Below, one piece after another: positions 20,109 through 27,833 of a stretch of 27,833 nt of DNA (position 1 is its first letter; the number at the start of each line of letters is the position of its first letter). The position numbers and the translations under genes are program-made. The stretch is from Jaapia argillacea MUCL 33604 (taxonomy: Eukaryota > Basidiomycota > Agaricomycetes > Jaapiales > Jaapiaceae): positions 6,687-34,519 of the forward strand of contig KL197757.1 in assembly GCA_000697665.1 (NCBI GenBank), read 5' to 3'. Under the pieces are notes generated by a model. It ran no database searches. It had not been told where the DNA came from and worked only from the letters and a program-made list of their open reading frames with translations.

Positions 20109-21197
20109 TTGTCATCTGTATCTTTGCCCCTGCTGCCAACTTCTCCACCTTGTTGGCCCACGCAATGTGTGACCATACTTTGATACCTGAGACCTCAACT
20201 TTCTTCCCCAACTCTTCGTCCTTCAACGCTGTGGAGGTGTTAAGATCGTTACTTCAACGAAGTATACGATGAAAGACTTGATACTTCTCTGATGATACCT
20301 AGGCTACAGCCACAGAGTAGAACGACGAGAGGATGAGAGACTATCAGAGGTTTCCAGACAGATGATCAGACAGGGACCAAGTTGGAACGATGTGAATAAA
20401 GATAACGATCTATATTGACAAAGTGAACAAGATGGGGAATACTAGCGAATACAGGGAAGTATATATATTAAGATGAAGCACAGTCCGTAGTCCGTAGTAG
20501 CGATGAGTAAGACAGTAGTAAGCATGAGTCGAAGTGAGTCAGAAGAATAGGAGTCTGTAGTTAGGGGTCCATAGTCCGTAGTCCACAGTCGATGGTCTGA
20601 CCTGTGAGTCAGAGACATAGGGGTCCGTAGTATATGGCCCAGGTCGTACTGGAAGGTGGAGTATTGAAGTAACAGGAGATCGGAGTGTCGATGATTGAGG
20701 GATGATGCACTAGAAGTCAGATGTGTAGGATCGAGGATGTATCAGAGGGATGTTGAAGGGATATGTTCCTGTCCCTTGTATTCAGGAGGAATATGATTGT
20801 GATGCTTGATGATCCCATATAAGGAAGGATCAGATATCCGCGAGGAGTGTCAAGATAACAAAAAATGAAAAGTAGGTGTAGCGCGGTGTGATTCTTAACA
20901 GGAGGTGTTGAGTAGTTCATCCACGTAATCGTCAGCAGTCTTCTTCATGCCAGTGATCTTTGGCCATCGTAAGTGGAAGGCGGCAAGGATACTTGACCAC
21001 GTAGCCTTCTCAGTGGGACCCAATTCCTCCCACCACATATCAGCTGCTCCTCCTGCATGTAGGAAGTATTTGAATTGCATCTTTCTGAAGTCGTCGTTCT
21101 CATTGGCTGACCATCTCATATAGGCGCAAACAAAGTTTTCAGGGTTCTCGGCAGGATTGCCGTCACCTTTGAACGGTTCCAGTCCAGTGGACGGCAT
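20101..21197 (-). pseudogene. Ty3/gypsy-type gag, N-terminal part (split by solo LTR)
   Basis: From ATG 21197 the frame reads a capsid-like region: GLEPFKGDGNPAENPENFV, then WSANENDDFRKMQFKYFL, GGAADMWWEELGPTEKATW and FHLRWPKI. This is the retrotrans_gag pattern of fungal Ty3/gypsy elements (a folded helical domain with a Trp-rich middle). It reaches the solo LTR at 20900, resumes at 20237 with ALKDEELGKKVEVSGIKVWS and HIAWANKVEKL, and reaches the hAT target site at 20108. Upstream of the ATG the same frame stays open through a polyproline stretch to a TAG at 21327-21329. No 5' LTR or primer-binding site was found. The frame itself carries no stop in this half. Confidence 0.82.
20238..20900 (-). 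mobile_element. Solo LTR, 663 bp, with 5-bp target duplication
   Basis: Plus-strand ends are TGTTAAGATCG and GATTCTTAACA. The terminal 8 bases TGTTAAGA and TCTTAACA are perfect inverted repeats with TG..CA ends. GGAGG flanks both sides (20233-20237 and 20901-20905). On the minus strand it begins TGTTAAGAATCACACC and ends CTTAACA, and it matches the relic at 10564-11234. No internal coding region is present, so it is a solo LTR left by recombination. It interrupts the gag frame exactly at the GGAGG site. Confidence 0.93.
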
Positions 21198-21302
21198 TCT
21201 CTGACGATGTGGTGGCAGTGGCGGTGGCGGTGGCGGTGGTGGCGGTGGCGGTGGCGGTGGTAGTGGTGGTAGGGTTGGCGGTGGTTGGGTTGGTGGTGGT
21301 GG
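21198..21302 (-). repeat. CCN (Pro) codon repeat upstream of the gag start
   Basis: On the minus strand, near-uninterrupted CCA/CCG codons in frame with gag encode polyproline; on the plus strand this is GGTGGC repeats. It could be a translated N-terminal extension or a 5' leader microsatellite. The ATG at 21197 is the first in frame. Confidence 0.7.
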
Positions 21303-21500
21303 TATCTCGAGGGGTCCTGGTAAACTCTAGTACAATACTGTGGTAGCTGACCACAGACCATGGTGTATAAGTCCTGGTGAAATAGTACCAGACTTGCTTT
21401 GTACAAAATGCANTGGTGTTTCTGTAGAACAGAATGTGATAAAACCAGATGTGTTTTTTGTACAATCTATGTTTCGTATTACAATATGTTATTTGGATAG

Positions 21501-21705
21501 GGTGGGGGTCAAATAAATCGGAATAAATCGAAATAAATCGAAATAAAATTCTGTTAGGGTAGGGTAGCACTTTGGGGTTGTTTGGCAGATGATGTCATAC
21601 ACCCAAATAGGTAATTGGTCAATGGGGGATCAAATAATTCCGAAAAATTCCGAAAAATTCCAAATAAATTCTATGATGGTAGGGGGGCACTTTGGGGGTC
21701 AACAG
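21501..21705. repeat. ~120-bp minisatellite, two units, inverted relative to 1788-2190
   Basis: GGGGGTCAAATAAATCGG at about 21504 and GGGGGATCAAATAATTCCG at about 21624 start units spaced about 121 bp. Each unit has tandem AAATAAATCG- or GAAAAATTCC-type decamers, then AAATTCTRTKAKGGTAGGG and GCACTTTGGGG. The reverse complement carries the CTACCCTA-CAGAATTT core found near 2011. An undetermined base (n) lies upstream at 21413. Confidence 0.65.
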
Positions 21706-22095
21706 TGTCTCGGAGGATGAGACTTCAAGAATTTCTAATGTAGCGCTCGAGTTCATACAGCGCGCGTGGGATTTATTACGGCGCGGAAACGATTTTTTGT
21801 GCAAAAGAACCATCATATGAAGTCACTATGTTTATGAACGCTGGTACAGTAGCGGGCTCTTGCCGCGCATGCGGCCTTTCGCGTTATATACTAAAGTAAG
21901 CCAAAAGCCCCCAGAGCATGAACCTCCCAATGATATTGAAACACAAGAAACTCTTACTTCTGTCATTCATGTAGTTGTACAACAAGATAGACAAACCGGA
22001 GATACATATATTTTAAGACGCAACCTTTCGATGACACCACAACGAACACAAAAAGTCCCACAAGAGTCCACACCACCAATCGTAACAATCGGAAG
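21706..22095. other. Downstream flank of the monooxygenase gene
   Basis: A plus-strand frame from 21860 has no recognisable motif. From about 22010 the sequence resembles the stretch from about 26215 downstream of the second monooxygenase copy, for example AACACAAAAAGTCCCA and AACACAAAGAGTCCCA. The duplication therefore includes 3' flank. Confidence 0.45.
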
Positions 22096-24861
22096 TCAAA
22101 GTTTAGTCAAAACCCTCTCCAAACTCCCTTTCAACCCCTCCACAACCCCTCCCCCACTCGCACCCACACCATCCCTCCCAACCTTCCCGATCCTCTCCCC
22201 ATTAACCTCCCACCATTTCTCCACCTCCTCATCAGCATCATACCCAAACTGAACGATGTTCTTCTTCCTATCGGCCCATTGATTCGGGTTGCCTTCGTTG
22301 CCTTCCATCTCTCTAGCTACTTGTTTAGCTATCTCTTCGTCGAGTTCGTACCTGTTGGGTCGTTAGCTATCATGACCGATAGGGAGGGGAGGGGAGGAGA
22401 GAGGGAAGAAAGGACGTAGCGAGGGTATGAAAGGGTGGGAAGCAAACCGAACTCACCTAATCCCAGTCATCAAACTTTCCCTCCCCCAAATATCCGCCTT
22501 CCTCTTCTCCTCCTCACTCTCATTATGTATGACATGATACAACTCCGCCAACATCGCTTTCCTCATCTCGGCATCGCGATGTTGTTGTTCAGGTCCGTCG
22601 GGGAGGTGGAATATATGTTGGTTTAGGCGGGATGAAGCCTGTGTGAGGGCGGTGACGTCAACAACAACAATAACGAAAGGACGAGAACGAGAAAACGGGG
22701 CCTCGGAGAACAAGTGGAAGAAAGCAACTAACCTGAGTATTCCCAGTCCTCTCAAGCCTCAACTCCTGATACGCCTCCAAAAGCGGTTTAATCTGTGCCC
22801 TACTCTCCAACCTCGAAAACAGATTGCCAAGAACAGCAGCGTCTTCTATAGCCATCGCCGCTCCTTGGGCTCGGTAGGGGAGCATTGGGTGGCATGAGTC
22901 ACCTGTGGGTGGGGGTGGTCAGATGGGAGCGAGGGGGTAGAACGGGTGAGGGGGGAGGGGGAGAAGGGTGGGAGGCGGGAATAAGGAACACGAAATAGGT
23001 GTGCTTAACGAACGACGGAGTGGGGAGGAGGAAGGGACAAAGGAAGGAAGAGGAACGACATACCCAACAGAACGACGCTCCCACTGGGATGAACCCAACT
23101 ATCCAACGGCAACCTATCCATCAACCTCCATTTCAATGTGGAAGAAACCGACGAAGGAGTTTTCGGACTCTGTTACGAAAGGGTTCGTTAGAATGGTCTC
23201 GAAAGGGTTGGTGAGGGGGCAGAGAAGAGAAGGACGGAAGACGAGAAGAAAAGGCGGGAGAAACGAAGCCGCGAACTCAAGACACGGAAAAAGGGAAGTG
23301 GGCGGGCACGAAGGGGAAGCGGAGGTATCGGTGCCGAAAGAAAAAGGGTCGGTACCGAGAGAAAGAACAGGAGGGAAGAGAAGCAGAAATGAGAGAAGAG
23401 AAGGAAAGAGGAACGCGTCTACGAGGACTCGATGATATCTCGACGATCAATGGACGTATATGAACCCAACGAGGATATGGACAACCGCGCAAACGACGCA
23501 TACACCCACAAAGTCGACGCGTATATCCCCAAGACGACGCATAACACCAAGCCAAAACCTCAGAACCGAAAATCACCATCCCGCCAGCTCCCATCCCCAA
23601 GCTCCAGCACAAAGTAAGGGGCGAAAACTGGCGCCTATACGCGAAACGACCACACACGACCACGAAACGACGATCACGGACGCGAAAAGATACCAAAACG
23701 ACGACGCGTGAACACGAAACCCACCTGGGTTCAAAATCCCCAAAATCGGTCCTCATCTTATCAGCGCTCCCTTCCGCAGTCCAACTCTCAACCGAACCGT
23801 CCTCTGGATGAAGGAGGACTAGGTTGAATTCTTTTTTTGCGCGCTGTTGGGGTGGAGGTGAGTCGCGATGGAATGGAAAGTGAAGGCCAGGAAGGGCATG
23901 GAAGGAGGGAGGAAGGGAGGAACGAAGGAAGAGGGTGGAGAGGGAAGTAGGACTCACGATATTATATGCCATCAAATGTCTCCCCGGAGCCATCCAAGCT
24001 GTCATTTCTGGAGTTTCGACGAAAGGGCGTAATTCTGGGTCTTGGAGCATTAGGTCCGTTGGGATTATAGCTCTGTATGCTGCGTCGCCTGGTTTGATGG
24101 GATTTAGGCGTTGTTTCGAAGAAGGGAGGGAGGAGGAGGAGGAGACTCACCAGTTGGATCTGCAACGACCTTCTTCCCGAGCACCACCTCCCTGATGCAC
24201 GACTTTACCCCATCACATCCAACAATCAAATCTCCCTTGATGACTTCTCCCGAGGCGAGCGTAACCGAAGGTTGAGGGTTGGAAGGTGAAGAAGGCGTAA
24301 CAGACACAACAGTGCTGTTCAACCGTAACTCCATATTAGGAGCCGCCAAATCGAAAAGCAACTTGTGAAAATCGGCGCGATGCATATGATAATACGGAGC
24401 ACCCCTCCCAACACCCTCCTCAAACTGACTTCCCCATCTCGTATACCCCACCCTCTCACCAGTCGAATACCTCCTAAAGACAATAGCCTCAGGCCTAACA
24501 GCAACTTGTTTCATCTTCTCGCCCAAACCCCATCTCTCGAGTAAACGAGTGACGTTAGGAGTGACTTGGATGCCAGCGCCGACTTCGCCTATGGCTGTGG
24601 CTGATTCGATTAGGGTGATGGAGTGGCCGGAGGAGGATAGGGTGTGTGCTGCTGCTAGACCGCCCAAGCCACAGCCTACTATGAGGATGTGAAGGGGGAG
24701 AGGGGCGGGTTGGTAGAGGGGTGTTTTGGCGGCGGATGGGAGAGATTGGGAGGAGGAGAGGGAGGAGTCGGGCGGGACCTAGATGGACTATGGGGTGGGG
24801 TTAGAGATGGGTCTGCGAGGAGAGTGGGAGGACGTACTGATTTGTCTGTTGATCCTGACAT
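22096..24861 (-). CDS. FAD-dependent monooxygenase, salicylate-hydroxylase-like
   Basis: A probable class A flavoprotein hydroxylase that uses NAD(P)H and oxygen on an aromatic substrate. Eight exons: 24861-24838, 24778-24151, 24088-23958, 23843-23725, 23167-23064, 22902-22733, 22638-22457, 22351-22096; 537 residues with phases kept. Visible motifs: ILIVGCGLGGLAAAH (GxGxxG FAD site, residues 43-48), GDLIVGCDGVKSCIREV (DG motif), ESWTAEGSADKM, WRLMDRLPLDSWVHPSG and GDSCHPMLPYRAQGAAMAIE (second FAD motif). The C-terminal extension is Glu/Lys-rich, making it longer than the usual 420-480 residues. Oddities: intron 4 is 557 bp, and exon 5 stays in frame only if the second AG of a CAGAG acceptor is used, because one base is missing against the other copy. 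The substrate cannot be told. It may be functional. Confidence 0.85.
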
Positions 24862-25020
24862 GGTGGAAGTTGTTGAGGGAGGGGGTTATGATGAGGAGAA
24901 GCGAGAGGGAATGTCGTGATATCAGCAACGGCAGGAGGTGGTGGAGTTCAGGTGTTTCGAGTGCACAACTATTGGGTGTCGTGATTTCCCCACGCCTGCC
25001 CGCTTTGAAACTTCGTCTAA

Positions 25021-25779
25021 TCCCAGTCCCTTCGACGGTCTTGCATCAGTACGCTGCCTTTCGAGAGATTTCATCCAGACACCCCCTCGCGTATTGGAGG
25101 TGTTCTTAAGTTAGCAACCAAAGACCAGATCGAACATCTTCGCTCCCAAATTGTCAAACACATAGGGACAGACTGGCCCAGCACACCATCTCACTGGGAC
25201 GTCCTCGAGGATCACATCGAATCGACCAAACGTCGCAACCGAACAGATTCTATTTTCGACACTCGACCGCCCGAGCCCGCCGCCGCTATCCGCCTTGCTC
25301 GAGGATGTAACATTCCTGGAATTCTGCCAGCTGCGTTCTACCATCTTTCACGCATCCATCCAGAAATGGACTGGGGCGAATGTCGTGGCGTCACAGTCCC
25401 GTTGGAGTTGCTTTCGAACCTGAGGAAGGGTGAGCGATCTGCTCGTTGGGATCTCCTCGACAAAAGGGACCTCATGCTCCTCCTACACGGGATACGCAAT
25501 ATCCAGTGGTCGGAAGTCATCATTTATGAATCTATGGAGACGTTCACGGCAGAGTGTACCAACGCTAAAGGTTGTCATACGATTATCAAGAGTTTTTGTC
25601 GTCGTCGGGACAAGCAAGATCGCGATCCCCTCGCATACCTTCGAGATCGTTTCACATCCTCTCGTCTCATCGCCGATAAGTTGTGCGACAAATGTGCCAC
25701 CACTATCAGTACCTGTGTACAAAGAAATCGGCAAACGTTCTGGGAGGAGCTCCCCAATTTATTTCGACTTTCCTCATAG
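25021..25779 (+). pseudogene. 5'-truncated BTB/POZ-type protein gene
   Basis: An open frame of 253 codons without an ATG near its start, preceded by an in-frame TAA at 25018-25020. It reads FERFHPDTPSRIGGVLKLAT and LRSQIVKHIGTDWP, then PPEPAAAIRLARGCNIPGIL and PAAFYHLSRI. A C-terminal Cys-containing region (CDKCATTIST) and a final WEELPNLFRLSS complete it. This layout, with the PEPAAAIRLA..ILPAAFYHLSR block, is typical of the region following the BTB domain in agaricomycete BTB proteins. The BTB fold itself is missing: sequence upstream belongs to the 5' side of the monooxygenase gene, transcribed divergently from 24861. It is either a truncated duplicate or a gene with an unseen 5' exon. Confidence 0.65.
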
Positions 25780-26314
25780 CTCCCAGTCATCACCTCGTTG
25801 AAATGATCCGTAGAACCCTTCCAGGCAATCCATCTTAACTTCTTGTGGAAACGATTCGTCGTTAGCCCCCTGAAATATTACGGGAAATCCGCGTTGATGT
25901 AGTAAACACAAGTGAATATATGACTTTCAAGGACATCCTTTTAACTTTCGAGGGAAATGCGAGTCGGGCGAAAGCTCCCTTCTGAAACACCTCTACAAGC
26001 AACCTGAGTCTGGCGCGAATCCCAATGGTACACCAGACACCATCGCGTTGTCACGACGAGCCGAAGCTCACTAGGAGGTATTGTAATAGGAGGGTGCAAC
26101 TTTCGGTAGACAGTCTCGACACTCTGCTCAGGATGCGAGAGTGCGCGAAGAAACCCGCATTTCATTCAACTGTTACGCTTGAGCGACATGAACAACAATG
26201 AAGAAACCAATGATGCAGATATTTTCAATGAACCGAGATTTCAACAAGACCATCGACGAACCAACAAACACAAAGAGTCCCAACTCCAAGCGTCCGCACC
26301 AAAACCAACAAGGA
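25780..26314. other. Intergenic, no gene seen
   Basis: Only short frames. The last ~100 bases are similar to the 3' flank of the first monooxygenase copy. Confidence 0.45.
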
Positions 26315-27833
26315 TCAAAGTTTAGTCAAAAATCTCTGCAAATTGCCTTTCAATCCCTTCTTCTCTCCCACCCAGCCCCTCACCCTCCCTCCCAATCCTC
26401 CCAATTAACCTCCCACCTTTTCTCCGCTTCCTCGTCCGCATCATACCCAAACTGTAAAACATTCTTCTTCCCATCAACCCATTGGTTCGGGTTGCTTTCA
26501 TTCCCTTCCATCTCTTTCGCTCCTTGCTTAGCTATCTCTTCGTCGAGTTCGTATCTGTGAGGTTGTTAGCCGTCATGACGCATAGCGAAGGGGGGTTGAG
26601 GTGGGGACGTATCGAGAGTAGGAGAACGAAGGGGGTAGGGTAGTGAGAGAAGGAAGGCGAGAAAGGGCGTACCTAATGCCAGTCATCTGATAATCAATCC
26701 CCCAAATGTCCGCCCTCCTCGCCTCCTCACTCTCAATATGAACAACTTGATACAATTCCGCCAACATCGCTTTCCTCATCCCTGCATCACGATGTCTCCG
26801 TTCAGGTCAGTCGGGGAGGTGGAATATATGTTTGTTTGGGGCGGGATGAAGCCTGAGTGAGTGTGATGTCAACAACGAACGAAAGGATCAAGCAAGAAAG
26901 GCAAAACGGGAGAATGGGGTGGAGGAAAACCGAGCGAAAGAAAAGGTAGGCAAGGAAGAAAAGACTAACCTGAGTATTCCCAGTCTTCCCAAGCCTCGAC
27001 CCCTGATAGACCTCCAAAAGCCGCTTAATCTATTCCCAACTCTCAACCTCGAAAAAAGGCTACCAAGAACTACAGCGTCTTCAACGACCATCGCTGCTCC
27101 TTTTGCGCGGTGGGGAGTATTGGGGGTGGCATGCGTCGGCTGTAGGGTTAGGGAGAGTTAGTTTGGTTCGTGGGAGGGAGGGGGAGGGGGGTAAGGAGGA
27201 AAGTGAGGGAGAGAAGCGGGAAGGAAGGACAAAGAAAGTAAATGACATACCTAAAAAAAGGACGCTTCCACTTAGGATGAACCCAACTATCCAACGGCAA
27301 CCTATCCATCAACCTCCATTTCAGCACGGAAGGAACTGGCGAGAGGAGTTTTCGGACTCTGAGGGGTGGAGAGGGTCTGAAGTTTCGACGAAAGGGCATA
27401 ATCTGGCTCTTGGAACCTTAAGTCTGCCAGGATTATGGTTCTGTACGCTGCGTCGTCTGCTGGTTGGGGGTGTTGGACGGTTTTTTGAAAGCGAGAGAGT
27501 GAGGAAGAACGGCTTACCTATCGAATCTACTACGACCTTCTTACCAAGGACCACCTCCCTAATACACGACTTAACCCCATCACATCCAACAATCAAATCT
27601 CCCTTCATTACCTCTCCAGACGCGAGAGTGATTGAAGGTCGAGGGTTGGAAGGTGATGAAGGCGTAACAGACACGACGGGACTGTTCAACCGTAACTCCA
27701 TATTCGGGGGGCGGCGAATAAAAAAGCAGCTTGTGGAAATCCCCGCGATGCAAATGATAATGTGACGCTCCCCTACCCACACCCTTCTCTAACAAACTTC
27801 CCCATCTCGTATAACCCAGCCTCTCGATCCAAC
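26315..27833 (-). pseudogene. Second monooxygenase copy, internally deleted and frameshifted
   Basis: A tandem paralogue of 22096-24861, cut by the window edge at its 5' side. Recognisable pieces from the 5' side: GRGASHYHLHRGDFHKLLF and SVTPSSPSNPRP (exon 2 equivalent), GDLIVGCDGVKSCIREV, and LCPFVET (start of exon 3). The next piece is RVRKLLSPVPSVLKWRLMD, which belongs to exon 5: the end of exon 3, exon 4 and the introns around them are gone, with the join near 27362-27395. Exon 6 (EDAVVLGSLFSRL), exon 7 (MRKAMLAELYQVVH) and exon 8 equivalents follow, with several frameshifts and altered splice sites; GSVVLLG is degraded to KWKRPFF. It cannot make a full protein. Confidence 0.85.

Noticed and set aside
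21163-21570. 135-codon His/Thr/Ala repeat ORF
   Set aside because: It is the gag upstream CCN repeat read in a different frame and spans the undetermined base at 21413.
23277-24050. 257-codon minus-strand ORF
   Set aside because: It is exons 3 and 4 of the monooxygenase read straight through introns 3 and 4; conserved family residues appear only in the exon parts.
1-27833. CRISPR array or bacterial operon features
   Set aside because: No regularly spaced short repeats with unique spacers; introns and element types are eukaryotic.

Overview
The window is a repeat-dense piece of a filamentous fungal genome, most likely an agaricomycete basidiomycete. The grounds are many short GT..AG introns, a basidiomycete-style BTB protein fragment, and fungal forms of Harbinger, hAT and Ty3/gypsy elements. 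Nearly everything before about 21.3 kb is transposon sequence in various stages of decay. Only the last 6 kb looks like ordinary genic DNA.

Layout. 1-5.5 kb: AT-rich, no intact gene. It holds a 77-bp-offset duplication, an isolated exon-like frame, a ~120-bp degenerate minisatellite, a tRNA-like (SINE-type) head and a decayed ORF of unknown family (about 2975-4328). 5529-11934: a PIF/Harbinger element with TTA target duplications and matching terminal inverted repeats. It carries a DDE transposase on the plus strand and a Myb/SANT-like partner gene converging on it from the minus strand. It is interrupted by a 1.7-kb LTR-like insertion (5796-7505), which cuts the transposase frame, and contains a ~0.67-kb LTR relic (10564-11234). 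12403-12560: a 158-bp MITE. 14169-21197: a Ty3/gypsy-type gag ORF on the minus strand, split first by a complete hAT element (14957-20100, 8-bp target duplication GTACATGT) and second by a solo LTR (20238-20900, 5-bp target duplication GGAGG). Removing both insertions and one copy of each duplication gives exactly 403 in-frame codons with one internal TGA. The hAT element carries a 12-exon transposase pseudogene plus a second, intact-looking small gene of unknown function.

21.5-27.8 kb: an inverted copy of the ~120-bp minisatellite, then two tandem copies of an FAD-dependent aromatic-ring monooxygenase (salicylate-hydroxylase-like), both on the minus strand. The first (22096-24861) can be read as eight exons giving 537 aa. 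The second (26315 to the window end) is a pseudogene with a large internal deletion and frameshifts. A 5'-truncated BTB-domain gene lies between them.

How the parts relate: the window records successive insertions. The Harbinger transposase and Myb protein would have worked as a pair. The hAT transposase and its accessory ORF share one pair of terminal repeats. Several premature stops in coding frames can be explained as single C-to-T changes, mostly CGA to TGA, which fits deamination of methylated CpG or a RIP-like process. I see no CRISPR array, rRNA or confident functional tRNA. All family calls come from reading translated motifs by eye; no database search was run.
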